The notes: a model not told the origin generated them from the sequence alone. Counted from the stretch's first letter, positions 1-8,717 are shown. The stretch is 43,365 nt of DNA from an uncultured bacterium (GCA_937896235.1 CALBMX010000037.1:1-43365); one strand, 5' to 3'. A program made the numbers and translations.

Positions 1-1
1 A

Positions 2-48
2 TTAGCGCTAACTATTAGCGCTTCCTCTTAGCGCTACCAAATAGCGAT
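2..48. repeat. 13-bp phased direct repeats upstream of the DUF3450 gene
   Basis: TTAGCGCT occurs at 2-9, 15-22 and 28-35, and a decayed copy (ATAGCGAT) lies at 41-48. The pitch is exactly 13 bp throughout. The core AGCGCT is palindromic. The array ends 6 bases before the first start codon of the TonB-system operon and may extend beyond the left edge of the window. Inference: an operator array, or a repeat block overlapping the 5' leader of the operon. Confidence 0.6.
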
Positions 49-54
49 CCAATT

Positions 55-849
55 ATGAAGCAAATCAAATCGATCGGGGCCCGATTCGGGGTCCTCGCTC
101 TTGTTGCGTCCGCCGGGATGATTTCGGCCGTATCCCAGGATTCGAGCACCCGTGAGGGAGTTGAGGAGACACGCGCTTATCTCGGACAGTGGGTAGAAAC
201 GGAGCGTGTCCTCTCTGCGGAAAAACGGGACTGGGAGCTAGGCCGGGAGCTCCTCTTAGATCGCTCCGAGCTTGTCCGTCACGAAATCGCGACCCTTCGC
301 GGGAGCATGGCCAGCGCTCAGGAGAGTGTGGTCAAGGCCGACGTAAAGCGGGCTGAATTGATGGAGGCCAACGAGCAGCTGAAAGAGGCATCCGCCTCGC
401 TAGTGGAGGTCGTCCGCGGGTTGGAGTCGCAGCTAAAAGTCCTGCTTGACAGGTTACCCGAGCCGATCATCGAGCGGGTCAAACCCCTTAGCCAGCGAAT
501 CCCCATCGATGCGGAGCAAGAGGCCAAGCAGTCTTTGGGCGAGCGCTTTCAAAACGTAGTGGGGGTGTTGAACGAGATCAACAAATTCAACGCTGAAATC
601 TCCGTGACAAGCGAAGTTCGCACTCTCCAAGACGGGAGCAGTGCGGAGGTCACCGCCATGTACGTAGGGCTTGGGCAGGCCTACTACGTAACCGCCGATG
701 GACGGAGCGCCGGTATCGGTACCTCTTCGGAGCGCGGCTGGTTTTGGCGTCCAGCCAACGAGGCCGCCCTGGCTATCCAGGACGCGATCGCGATTTTCCA
801 AAACGAACACGTAGCCGAGTTTGTGCAGCTTCCAGTGCAGATTAATTAG
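55..849 (+). CDS. DUF3450 family periplasmic protein of a TonB system
   Basis: This 264-residue protein has an N-terminal export signal (basic start, hydrophobic residues about 10-26). A long, charged, predicted coiled-coil segment runs over about residues 35-150. A C-terminal domain contains the DUF3450-typical segment GLGQAYYVTADG. DUF3450 genes are known to precede long ExbB-like channel proteins in TonB clusters, and that is the arrangement here: the next gene starts 19 bases downstream. The likely role is periplasmic partner of the proton-channel complex; the molecular function is not established for the family. The ATG at 55 has no good Shine-Dalgarno sequence but is well placed before the signal peptide. 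The upstream 13-bp repeats may regulate it. Confidence 0.85.
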   Translation: MKQIKSIGARFGVLALVASAGMISAVSQDSSTREGVEETRAYLGQWVETERVLSAEKRDWELGRELLLDRSELVRHEIATLRGSMASAQESVVKADVKRAELMEANEQLKEASASLVEVVRGLESQLKVLLDRLPEPIIERVKPLSQRIPIDAEQEAKQSLGERFQNVVGVLNEINKFNAEISVTSEVRTLQDGSSAEVTAMYVGLGQAYYVTADGRSAGIGTSSERGWFWRPANEAALAIQDAIAIFQNEHVAEFVQLPVQIN

Positions 850-868
850 GTCGCAGGAATCCATAGTC

Positions 869-2440
869 ATGAAACATCTCTCAAGCCTAGGCCTAGCCCT
901 AACCCTTCTCCTCCCGAGTGCTTTCGCACAGAACGCAACGACGCCCGAGGCGGCCCCAAAGTCATTTGGAGACGCTTCAAAGACGGTGAAAGGCCAGCTC
1001 GACGATGCCGTTAGGGAGCTCAATAAGCTTCGAAGCGATGTCGCCGCAGAGCAGGTTCCACTCAGTCGCGTCCTCAACAACCTAGAGTCGGAGCTCTCCC
1101 AAGTTCGGATCGAATATCAAGAGGTCACACGGCTCCTAGACAGCCGGACTTTGGATCTCTCCAATCTCCAGTCAGAGATAAAAACCCGCAAGGACGAATC
1201 GGGTTACCTTGCAGGGCTCCTTAGCGAATACGTGCGCAACTTTGAGTCGCGTCTACACATCTCTGAACTCCAGCGCTACGAGGTTCCCCTCAAGCTAGCG
1301 AAGTTGGCAATCGAGGATACGAATCTTACGGAGCGCCAAGTTTTCGCTCGTCAAGCGGACCTAATCTCGACGTCTCTTAACCGCAACTTCGAGGCCCTCG
1401 GTGGGTCCAAGTTTGAAGGAACTGCTGTGGACTCGGCCGGCCTCGTGAACCAAGGCGTCTTTCTTCTCGTTGGTCCATCGGCACTTTTCAAATCGATCCT
1501 CGGTTCGGACGCTACCTTGGCGGAGCAGCGCTTGGGATCTCTCGAGCCGGCATCGATCCCCTTCGGAAGTCCAGAGGACGCAAAGGCGGCGGGTGAACTC
1601 TTTGCGGCTGGCAAAGGTCCGTTCCCTCTCGATCCGAGTATGGGCAATGCCTTGATGATGGAGGCCACCCACGAGAGCTTCCTGGAGCATGTCCAGAAGG
1701 GTGGGGCCGTCATGATCCCGATCGGGGCAATGGCCGCGATGGCGTTTTTGATTTCGATTTACAAGTGGCTCTCCATGTCGATGGTCGGCCGGCCAAAAGA
1801 GAAGCGCGTGGCTTCTTTGATCGAGGCGATTGGCGAACACGATGAGGCGGCTGTAAAGCGGCACGTCGAAATGATCCAGGGTCCGGTTGGCCAGATGCTA
1901 ACCCGCGGCGTTGACCACATGCGCGAACCGCGCGAGCTTGTGGAAGAGGTGATGTACGAGACGATTCTGAAGACTCGCTTGAAGTTGCAAGGCCTCTTGC
2001 CCTTCATAGCAATCTCGGCGGCATCTGCTCCCCTGCTCGGTTTGCTTGGCACCGTGACCGGGATTATCAACACGTTCAAGATGATTACTGTTTTCGGATC
2101 CGGCGACGTCAAGAGCCTCTCGGGTGGTATTTCCGAGGCGCTGATCACAACGAAGTTCGGCTTGATCGTCGCGATCCCCTCGCTGCTCTTGCATGCATTC
2201 CTCTCTCGCAAGGCCCGCAGAATCGTCGACCAGATGGAAAAGACGGCACTTACGTTTACCAACGAACTTAGTAGAGCCCACTACGATGAGATCGATGGCG
2301 TCAGCCTTCGCAACTCAACTCTTGCGGCCTCGGCCGTCGAATCCGGAAGGCCAACCCGTGACGACGAGCTGGTGCATCTGCTCGCGGAGCAAGCGCGCAT
2401 CTCGGGATTGGTTGCCAGCCTCGTGAAGCAAAACGCATAG
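869..2440 (+). CDS. Long MotA/TolQ/ExbB-family proton channel protein (TtpC-like)
   Basis: This 523-residue protein starts at the ATG at 869, not the in-frame ATG at 821, because a clean signal peptide (MKHLSSLGLALTLLLPSAFA) begins there. The periplasmic N-terminal half (to about residue 270) is rich in coiled coil. It is followed by a membrane helix and then the MotA/TolQ/ExbB domain, with the typical LLGLLGTVTGIINTF segment and the GGISEALITTKFGL motif. Ordinary ExbB proteins are about 220-250 residues. The long, secreted N-terminal extension matches TtpC of the Vibrio TonB2 system. The product should sit in the inner membrane and join ExbB/ExbD in coupling proton motive force to TonB. Confidence 0.88.
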   Translation: MKHLSSLGLALTLLLPSAFAQNATTPEAAPKSFGDASKTVKGQLDDAVRELNKLRSDVAAEQVPLSRVLNNLESELSQVRIEYQEVTRLLDSRTLDLSNLQSEIKTRKDESGYLAGLLSEYVRNFESRLHISELQRYEVPLKLAKLAIEDTNLTERQVFARQADLISTSLNRNFEALGGSKFEGTAVDSAGLVNQGVFLLVGPSALFKSILGSDATLAEQRLGSLEPASIPFGSPEDAKAAGELFAAGKGPFPLDPSMGNALMMEATHESFLEHVQKGGAVMIPIGAMAAMAFLISIYKWLSMSMVGRPKEKRVASLIEAIGEHDEAAVKRHVEMIQGPVGQMLTRGVDHMREPRELVEEVMYETILKTRLKLQGLLPFIAISAASAPLLGLLGTVTGIINTFKMITVFGSGDVKSLSGGISEALITTKFGLIVAIPSLLLHAFLSRKARRIVDQMEKTALTFTNELSRAHYDEIDGVSLRNSTLAASAVESGRPTRDDELVHLLAEQARISGLVASLVKQNA

Positions 2441-2452
2441 GTGTTGGAATCC

Positions 2453-3109
2453 ATGTCAACGAACGACTTCACACTCGACGGACTCGGCGAACAGGCCGTC
2501 GGCCTATGGGACGCAGCGAAGGCGATCTGGCTCTCGGGGGGCTGGGCGATGTTTGCCATTGCGGTGATTGCGCTGGTCATGTTTTCGATTGGCCTCCACC
2601 TGCACCTCTTCTTGGGGCGCAAGAAATTCCTCTCCATCTCGGAGCGGAAATGGAGGCATTGGATTGCACACCCCGTTGAGCGTAGAGGTCCGATTGGCGA
2701 TTTTCTAAACATGGCTACTGGCCCCCGGTCACTGCCCGAGATGGGAGCGCTACTCGGTCAGCTCCGTGCTAGTGAAACCGCACCCATCGAACGCGACCTG
2801 CGCATGATGCGTGTCTGCGTGGGTGCCGCGCCGCTGGTTGGGCTGCTGGGGACCGTGACAGGGATGCTGACGACCTTCGATGCCCTTGCGACGGGAGCTG
2901 GCGGGCAGAAGACCATGGGCATGATCGCGGGCGGAATTTCCGAGGCACTCATCACGACGGAGACCGGTCTTCTCATCGCCCTGCCGGGTCTCTTTTTTCA
3001 ATACCAATTGATGCGCAAGCACGAGCGCTACAAGGCATTCCTCGCACACGTGGAGTCTGTCTGTACGCAAAAACTATATCGCCAACTTCGCCGCCAAGGC
3101 GGCCACTAG
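2453..3109 (+). CDS. exbB: ExbB/TolQ-family proton channel protein
   Basis: This is a standard-size (218-residue) MotA/TolQ/ExbB channel subunit. A first membrane helix (about residues 28-52) is followed by a cytoplasmic loop and the conserved LVGLLGTVTGMLTTFDAL and GGISEALITTETGLLIALPG segments. The ATG at 2453 is preferred; a GTG at 2441, just after the upstream stop codon, would add four residues. It is tightly packed between the long ExbB-like gene and exbD, so it is almost certainly co-transcribed. Two ExbB-family proteins in one operon is the usual pattern for TtpC-type TonB systems. Confidence 0.92.
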   Translation: MSTNDFTLDGLGEQAVGLWDAAKAIWLSGGWAMFAIAVIALVMFSIGLHLHLFLGRKKFLSISERKWRHWIAHPVERRGPIGDFLNMATGPRSLPEMGALLGQLRASETAPIERDLRMMRVCVGAAPLVGLLGTVTGMLTTFDALATGAGGQKTMGMIAGGISEALITTETGLLIALPGLFFQYQLMRKHERYKAFLAHVESVCTQKLYRQLRRQGGH

Positions 3110-3136
3110 AGGAGCCTCGAGAGAGACCAGAGACCT

Positions 3137-3550
3137 ATGGGACGAATAAGAGATTCGAGTTCTAATGATGAGATGGAGACTGGCATTGACATGTCTCCCT
3201 TGATGGACTGCGTGTTCATCCTGCTCATCTTTTTTATTGTGACGACTACGTTCGTCGAAGAGACTGGAGTCGAGGTGGATAAGCCCCAAGCGGCATCTGC
3301 TTCGCAGCTGGAGAAGACAAGTATCCTGATCGCACTTACCGCCAAAGGCGAGGTCGTCTACGGCGGCCGCGAGATAGGTGTAAGTGGCGTTCGGCCGCTT
3401 GTGAAGCGCATGCTTCAGAAAGAAGTCATCCCGGTAATCGTGCAAGCCGACCAGGCCGCCTCTTCCGGTCTCTTGGTTCGGATTATTGACGAAGCCAAGC
3501 TCGCAGGGGCCGTCAAAGTTAGCGTCGCCACGAAAGCTAAACAGGGATAG
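3137..3550 (+). CDS. exbD: ExbD/TolR-family biopolymer transport protein
   Basis: This 137-residue protein has the ExbD layout: a short cytoplasmic N-terminus, then one membrane helix (about residues 19-42) that opens with the conserved DMSPLMDCVFILLIFF. The aspartate in the helix (PLMD) is the proton-carrying residue in this family. A periplasmic ExbD domain follows, with GREI and the VIVQADQAASSG segment. It lies 27 bases after exbB and 6 bases before tonB. It forms the force-generating complex with the two upstream ExbB-family proteins. Confidence 0.93.
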   Translation: MGRIRDSSSNDEMETGIDMSPLMDCVFILLIFFIVTTTFVEETGVEVDKPQAASASQLEKTSILIALTAKGEVVYGGREIGVSGVRPLVKRMLQKEVIPVIVQADQAASSGLLVRIIDEAKLAGAVKVSVATKAKQG

Positions 3551-3556
3551 ATCGTC

Positions 3557-4219
3557 GTGCTAAAAGTCATACTCCGGGTCCTGCGGGCAATCGTGCGAAG
3601 CATCGTGGTGAGCGTTGGTGCAGCCGGATTGACGATGCTCTTCTTCTTGATCCTGCCCCTCATCCAGGCGATCTCAGGTGGTCCCCGTCCAGACACCCTT
3701 TTGACCGTTGTGAATACCGCGGAGCTCCCGCCACCACCGCCTCCTATGGAGGAGGAACCCGAGGAGAAACAAGAGGAGCAAGAGGCTCCTCCGGAGCTCT
3801 CGGAGGAGTCGCAACCGTTAGATCTGTCGCAGCTCGAGCTTGCGATGAACCCCACAGGATTCGGCGACTCTTGGACGGGTGGGGACTTCGCGGTAAAGCT
3901 AGGAGGCACGGCGTTTACGCAAGACTCGGAGGCCCTGTTTTCGATGGCCGACCTAGACCAAAAGCCTCGTGCGATCCACCAGCCCGCCCCAAACTTCACT
4001 GCGGCACTTCGCAAGAAGGCGCCCGGTACGGTTTACGTCGTTTTCGTCGTGGATGAGCGCGGGCGGGTCGAGGCACCCAAAGTTCAAAGTTCCACCAACC
4101 CCATTTTTGAAAAGGCTGCCATCGATGCGGTCAAAAAATGGAAGTTCGAGCCGGGCAAGAAAAACGGCAAAGCCGTTCGCTTCCCGATGCGCGTACCCAT
4201 TACCTTCCCGAAGTCATGA
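3557..4219 (+). CDS. tonB: Energy transducer TonB
   Basis: This 220-residue TonB protein begins at a GTG. An N-terminal membrane anchor (about residues 12-38) is followed by a proline/glutamate-rich periplasm-spanning stretch (PPPPPPMEEEPEEKQEEQE, about residues 55-75). The C-terminal TonB domain (about residues 140-220) contains GTVYVVFVVDERGRVE, the AAIDAVKKWKFEPGKKNGK core and the final P-ITFPKS strand. It transmits energy from ExbB/ExbD to outer-membrane TonB-dependent transporters; none of those is encoded in the window. Its stop codon overlaps the start of the next gene (ATGA). Confidence 0.93.
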   Translation: MLKVILRVLRAIVRSIVVSVGAAGLTMLFFLILPLIQAISGGPRPDTLLTVVNTAELPPPPPPMEEEPEEKQEEQEAPPELSEESQPLDLSQLELAMNPTGFGDSWTGGDFAVKLGGTAFTQDSEALFSMADLDQKPRAIHQPAPNFTAALRKKAPGTVYVVFVVDERGRVEAPKVQSSTNPIFEKAAIDAVKKWKFEPGKKNGKAVRFPMRVPITFPKS

Positions 4220-5721
4220 GAATCTCAAACAACCCTGTCCTTTTCGCAGCGCTATCCTGTTTCGCACTGCTCGCCTGTCAAGCGCACGTTGGGTCATCGA
4301 CAGACGGCGAGGTTCCCGAACAGTTCGCCGTTTCCCCGGTCGAGAGAGCTCCCGTGATTTCGGATGATCTCCTTGAAACCTTCGCGTCTGCGGTCCCCTC
4401 GGAGCTGGTGGAATCGAAGGATGTCGAGGCAGCACTCAGGCTCTCCATCTGGAGCAGCCCCAGCTTCCAGAGACGCTTCCAAGAGAGCTATCTAGCCGAG
4501 ACCGAGGTCGAGCCTACACTCACGGCAGATGAGCGACTGCGTATGCAAAAAGTGCTAGAGCTGCTCTCAGAGGATAAAACGGAGGCCGCGGTCGAACTCT
4601 TAATCACCCACGCCACCGGCGCGTCTAGCGCTGTGTTTGACTTCACGCTGGGCAATCTCTATTTCCAAGAGGAGTCCCTTGAGCAAGCACGGGCGGCTTA
4701 TGAAGCGGCAGTGGAGAAGTACCCAAAGTTCCTTCGCGCGTGGAAAAACTTGGGGATGATTCGAGTGCGCCGCGGCGAATTTTCAGAAGCTATCGAACCA
4801 CTCACGCGAGTCATCGAGCTGGGGGGGAGCGACGGAGTCAACTACGGACTGCTGGGCTTTGCCTATTCAAATGAGAGTCGAGATCTTGCAGCCGAGTCAG
4901 CCTACCGCATGGCAATCCTCTTGGATCCGAATACTAGGGATTGGCAGATGGGGCTCGCTCGTAGTTTCTTCCGTCAGCAGCGCTTCGCCGATGCCGCAAG
5001 CTTGTGCGCGAGCATGATTCTGACGCACCCTGAGCAGGCCGAACTGTGGCTGCTACAGGCCAATGCGCTTTTGGGTCTTGGGAAGACCCTCGAGGCCGCT
5101 CAGAACTTTGAGCTCGTCGACAGTCTTGGAGGGTCGACGGCGGATAGCCTCAACATGCTTGGGGATATCTATATTAACGAAGAGCTGTACGAGCTCGCGA
5201 CGGATGGTTATCTGCGGGCTCTCAAGATCGCGGGTTCCGGTGGCAGCGAGCGCGCACTTACGAGCGCTCGCGTGCTCGTCGCGCGCTCGGCGAATGCCCA
5301 GGCCGCAGAGCTACTAGACGCTCTTGAAGTCGGTCAAGGGGCCGACCTCGACGAGAGTGGGCGCAAGAGCCTTCTCAAAGTGCGCGCGCGGATCGCTGTG
5401 GCGATGGGGGCGGGCGAAGACGAGGCTCGCATCTTGCGCGAGATCGTCGAACTCGATCCCCTCGATGGCGAGGCGCTTATTCTCCTCGGCCAACACAGCC
5501 GTAGGAGTGACGATGCCGAGCAGGCTATCTTCTACTTCGAGCGCGCCGCCGGAATCGAAGCGTTCGAGGCCGATGCGAAAGTTCGCCATGCGCAAACCCT
5601 GGTGGGGCTTGGGAAATATTCCGAAGCGTTACCTTTGCTTCGCCGCGCCCAAGCTATCGACGAGCGCGACCACATCCGGGAGTACATCGAGCAAATCGAA
5701 CGCATCGTGAACAAACGTTAG
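4216..5721 (+). CDS. TPR-repeat lipoprotein of the TonB cluster
   Basis: This 501-residue lipoprotein starts at the ATG at 4216, which overlaps the tonB stop codon. A lipobox (ALLAC, Cys at about residue 17) follows a short hydrophobic signal. From about residue 105 onward there are successive tetratricopeptide repeats such as FDFTLGNLYFQEESLEQARA and AWKNLGMIRVRRGEFSEAIE, through to the C-terminus. TPR proteins at the end of TtpC-type TonB operons are known (Vibrio TonB2 clusters) and are thought to assist the complex as protein-interaction scaffolds. The Ala- and Glu-rich composition fits an all-helical repeat protein. The exact role is inferred from position. Confidence 0.85.
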   Translation: MRISNNPVLFAALSCFALLACQAHVGSSTDGEVPEQFAVSPVERAPVISDDLLETFASAVPSELVESKDVEAALRLSIWSSPSFQRRFQESYLAETEVEPTLTADERLRMQKVLELLSEDKTEAAVELLITHATGASSAVFDFTLGNLYFQEESLEQARAAYEAAVEKYPKFLRAWKNLGMIRVRRGEFSEAIEPLTRVIELGGSDGVNYGLLGFAYSNESRDLAAESAYRMAILLDPNTRDWQMGLARSFFRQQRFADAASLCASMILTHPEQAELWLLQANALLGLGKTLEAAQNFELVDSLGGSTADSLNMLGDIYINEELYELATDGYLRALKIAGSGGSERALTSARVLVARSANAQAAELLDALEVGQGADLDESGRKSLLKVRARIAVAMGAGEDEARILREIVELDPLDGEALILLGQHSRRSDDAEQAIFYFERAAGIEAFEADAKVRHAQTLVGLGKYSEALPLLRRAQAIDERDHIREYIEQIERIVNKR

Positions 5722-5737
5722 CACCGATGGTGTGCTA
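5719..5737. terminator. Possible bidirectional terminator between convergent genes
   Basis: Two convergent genes end 13 bases apart. The space is a short imperfect inverted repeat (CACC-GAT-GGTG core, extended by TAG/CTA with a two-base bulge) that contains both stop codons. There is no U-tract, so termination activity is uncertain. Confidence 0.3.
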
Positions 5738-6793
5738 GTGCATGTTGAAGGCGATCCGCTCCTCTGCACTGTCAAGCCCCCCTTCGGCGGCCCTACGCAA
5801 GTAGCTCTTGCCGCGTGGGTCGTCGTCGTAGGGGCCCTTGACTTTAGTGTAAAGTAGCCCGAGGTTGAACTCGGCCAATTCGAATCCCTGATCGGCCGCC
5901 GCCGTCAGCAAGCGTAGCGCCGCCCGCTTATCTTGCTGCACGCCTTGGCCGCGCAGGTGCATCAAACCCAAGTTCGTCTGGGCAATCGCAAGGCCTTGCT
6001 CCGCGGCAAGTCCCATCCACTGCGCCGCGGTTTCGTGATCCTGCTCGACGCCCTGCCCTTTGTGGTACATCCAGCCGACGAGGTACTGCGCCTCCGCCAG
6101 CCCCTGGTCGGCGGAGAGTGTAAGCCACTTCTCGGCGAGCACATCGCTCTGCGGAAGTTCGCTGCCGTGCAGGTACCACGTACCCAGGATGTGCTGCGCG
6201 GATTCGTTACCGCTTTTTGCCGAGCGCCTCATCCAGGTCACTGCGGCCTTCGGCTCTCGCTCGACACCAAACTGGCCGGAGAGTGCAAGCCCGAGTAAGT
6301 ACTGTGCGCCACTGTGGTCCTTTCGAGCCGCACGCGTTAGGAGTGAAGTTGCCCTAGGCTGATCTGCCTCAACATCCTCTCCGAGCAGGAGCATCATTCC
6401 ATAGTTGTACTGGGCACCGGTCTGCCCGTCCTCCGCAGCGGACTCATACCACATGGCCGCTTCCTCGGAGTCTCTTTGGACTCCATCACCGGTCGCATAC
6501 AGGCGGCCCAAGTTGACCTGGGAGGGTGCGTGGCCCTGCGCGGCGGCGGCCAAATACCAAAGTGCAGCAACCGCCGAATCACGGACAACTCCGCGCCCCT
6601 CTTCATGCATCGTGCCAACAAGAAACTGAGCTTCGGGGTCCCCGTCATCCGCCAAGGCCGTCCACTCCGCCAAGGCCAATTCATTGTCGCCACTATGGTA
6701 TGCGTTCCATCCGCGCTGCGACGAGCTGGCGCACGCCGAGGCGAGCAGGGATAAGAGGACAAGAGCGCAAAAACCGGGGAGCTTATTCTTCAT
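5735..6793 (-). CDS. Sel1-repeat lipoprotein
   Basis: This 352-residue lipoprotein has a signal sequence ending in a lipobox (LASAC, Cys at about residue 21). About eight Sel1-like repeats of about 36 residues follow, each with the pattern A-x-x-x-LG-x-x-(Y/H)-x-x-G-x-G-V-x-x-D, for example AQFLVGTMHEEGRGVVRD and AQYLVGWMYHKGQGVEQD. Sel1 repeats form helical superhelices used for protein-protein contacts. The gene is convergent with the TonB operon and stands alone, so no partner can be named. The start is an ATG at 6793 directly before the signal peptide. Confidence 0.88.
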   Translation of the reverse strand: MKNKLPGFCALVLLSLLASACASSSQRGWNAYHSGDNELALAEWTALADDGDPEAQFLVGTMHEEGRGVVRDSAVAALWYLAAAAQGHAPSQVNLGRLYATGDGVQRDSEEAAMWYESAAEDGQTGAQYNYGMMLLLGEDVEADQPRATSLLTRAARKDHSGAQYLLGLALSGQFGVEREPKAAVTWMRRSAKSGNESAQHILGTWYLHGSELPQSDVLAEKWLTLSADQGLAEAQYLVGWMYHKGQGVEQDHETAAQWMGLAAEQGLAIAQTNLGLMHLRGQGVQQDKRAALRLLTAAADQGFELAEFNLGLLYTKVKGPYDDDPRGKSYLRRAAEGGLDSAEERIAFNMH

Positions 6794-6978
6794 TCCTAGG
6801 CTATCGGAGGTCGACCCGGCGCGAGATTATGAAGAACGGTAGGGGACCCTCAATTCACAAAACTACTTGGGCTCGGCAGCAGCGGGGCCGTGGGGTGGAG
6901 CTCCGCATAGGCTTACTTGTGTTTTGATCGCGCGCCCATCGGGCTCCAGCCAGTGAAGCCTGTCAGGGGACAGGGCAC

Positions 6979-7021
6979 AAAAAAGCACAGGACGCCGACT
7001 TGCGATCGACGCCCTGTGCTT
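6979..7021 (-). terminator. Rho-independent terminator of the kinase gene
   Basis: A perfect 9-bp stem (AAGCACAGG at 6983-6991 pairs with CCTGTGCTT at 7013-7021) is followed, on the minus strand, by six T residues. It lies 20 bases after the kinase stop codon. The rest of 6794-7041 holds no gene that I can support. Confidence 0.75.
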
Positions 7022-7041
7022 ACTCTTTCCCTTTTCTAATT

Positions 7042-7974
7042 CTAGCCTTTCCGTAGGAAGTTCACAAGATCTTCTTCCAAGTCCTTTAGGTCGTACTCAG
7101 GAACGATCAGGCACTTATAGACAATGCGTTCGAGCGCTTCGGGAGTGTTCGGGTTCAATTCGCGCGGCGGTGGGTAACTTAGAAAGTAAGAGAGGCTGAG
7201 GCGCTCGACCTCGCCCCCAACTTCCGAGCCAGCGTAGTGCCAAGGGACGTCGTCAAAAGGAAGCGTTCCTGTCAGGATCTCATACAGCATGACGCCGATG
7301 CCGGTAACGTCGGCTTTGGTGTCTTGCAGTAAGAGCGGGTTGTAGTGGGGTGTCGTTGTAATGACACCCTGCATGCCGCGCAGCGCAGGGTCGATCATGA
7401 CAACCGATCCGGACGGCTTGACTAAGATGTTCTCGGGCTTAAGGTCACCGTGATACAGGAAACGCCCCTCGGACTTTAGCTTCTGCAGGCACCGAACGAT
7501 CGACAGGAACCAGTTCAAGCGAATGCCTTCGAGGCCCCGGATCTTCTCGCGCAGTGTTTTGCCTTGGATGTAGTCGTAGACGAGAACGGGCCGTCCTTCG
7601 TGTTCGACCCAGTCGCGCAAACGGACGATGTTGGCGTGTTCCGTGCCTTCCATTAGGGTGCCTTCGCGGCGCAACAGCTCGTCGACCTCATGGAGGTCAA
7701 GAAAGTCGATGCGCACACCGTCACGACTAAGGAAGATCGCCTCGGCCGGAGTCTCGTCCGGGCTCAGCCAATCTTCGGACCGCTCTGATGTAATTTCTAG
7801 GCCTCGAGTGACATAACGTCCGCCGCCAGCGACATCTCCTACTTTGAGGCAGACTTTCCGCCCGTCCTTATCCTCTGCGAGGTAAGTGAAGGCGAAGCCG
7901 CCTCGGGCGAGAAAGCGCTGGATTTTGTAGCTGCCAATCCGGGCACCTATTTGGAGCTTGATCATTGGGTTCAT
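7042..7974 (-). CDS. Serine/threonine protein kinase-like protein
   Basis: This 310-residue soluble protein is essentially one kinase domain. It has a Gly-rich loop (ARGGFAF, about residue 23-29), a VAIK-type lysine (VCLKVG, about residue 44) and a catalytic loop HGDLKPENIL (about residue 175) with the catalytic Asp and the Lys and Asn intact. The DFG motif is replaced by DPA (VVMIDPALRG), which still supplies the metal-binding Asp. HGD in place of HRD suggests that activation-loop phosphorylation is not needed. There is no sensor or membrane domain. I chose the ATG at 7974; an in-frame TTG at 8052 would add 26 unconserved residues. The lipoprotein gene upstream ends just before 8052, so the two may be co-transcribed. 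Confidence 0.8.
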   Translation of the reverse strand: MNPMIKLQIGARIGSYKIQRFLARGGFAFTYLAEDKDGRKVCLKVGDVAGGGRYVTRGLEITSERSEDWLSPDETPAEAIFLSRDGVRIDFLDLHEVDELLRREGTLMEGTEHANIVRLRDWVEHEGRPVLVYDYIQGKTLREKIRGLEGIRLNWFLSIVRCLQKLKSEGRFLYHGDLKPENILVKPSGSVVMIDPALRGMQGVITTTPHYNPLLLQDTKADVTGIGVMLYEILTGTLPFDDVPWHYAGSEVGGEVERLSLSYFLSYPPPRELNPNTPEALERIVYKCLIVPEYDLKDLEEDLVNFLRKG

Positions 7975-8059
7975 CGAGGTATTTGGCGGCTTATCTTTGG
8001 GGGGGTAGGGGTGTGCCGCGCTAGCCAGTTCATCGAACGCTAGCACCGGCAAAATGGAG

Positions 8060-8530
8060 TCAAATTTGAGTCTCGAAACCAGTTGGGGAATTTTCGACCA
8101 AGGTGACAGCAGAGCCGGGGGTCAAAATGCGGCCAACGCCCTCGGAAACACTTCCAGACCCCAGTAGGCTGGGTTCACTCTGAAAGGGCTCGTATTTCCA
8201 AGCGCGGCCTAAAGAGTCGACGAGTCCAAGCTCTTGGTGGTGCAAGTTGCGAACGCTATAAAAGCTACGCGCGGAGCCGCCTTCCTCTTGAAAGCGTAGG
8301 ACCCATCCAATGGAATCCCGTGATCCAGAGTCCTCGGGGATCACGCTCCAAGCTGCCTGGAGCTCGGAGACGACCGCTGTAAGGCCCTTGACGGGAGAAG
8401 TGGTCGTGCGCGTCACAATGCAACTTGGAAGCAAAGCTAGGCAGACAAAAACCCCCCCGAGTTGGGAGCGGAGCCCCCAGGAGCTGATCCGGAGGTGATT
8501 GGGAGCTTTGCGTAGGGTGGGCATTGACAT
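8060..8530 (-). CDS. Small lipoprotein of unknown function
   Basis: This 156-residue protein has an N-terminal signal with a lipobox (LALLPSC, Cys at about residue 37). The start could be the ATG at 8530 or a second ATG two codons further in. The mature part has the pattern of a small beta domain, including GLVDSLGRAWKYEPF and a Gly/Ser-rich stretch. I do not recognise a family. It lies immediately upstream of the kinase-like gene on the same strand and probably shares its transcript. Confidence 0.65.
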   Translation of the reverse strand: MSMPTLRKAPNHLRISSWGLRSQLGGVFVCLALLPSCIVTRTTTSPVKGLTAVVSELQAAWSVIPEDSGSRDSIGWVLRFQEEGGSARSFYSVRNLHHQELGLVDSLGRAWKYEPFQSEPSLLGSGSVSEGVGRILTPGSAVTLVENSPTGFETQI

Positions 8531-8717
8531 TAAGTAGGTAGAAGGTCCACATGGGGCCCTCGCTAACTATCGGACGGAGGACCAAAATCCTTGGGCTCGT
8601 TGGGAACTTCTTGCCTACTTCCGCTAGTGAATTGTTCAGAGACCCATCTACGGGCCCGTATTGGGGTAGTCTATGGAGCCTAAAACCTCCCCTTAGCACC
8701 TCCTCACACGTCCACCC

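Noticed and set aside
821..868. An ATG at 821 as start of the long ExbB-like gene
   Set aside because: It would overlap the upstream gene and put 16 polar residues before an otherwise ideal signal peptide beginning at 869.
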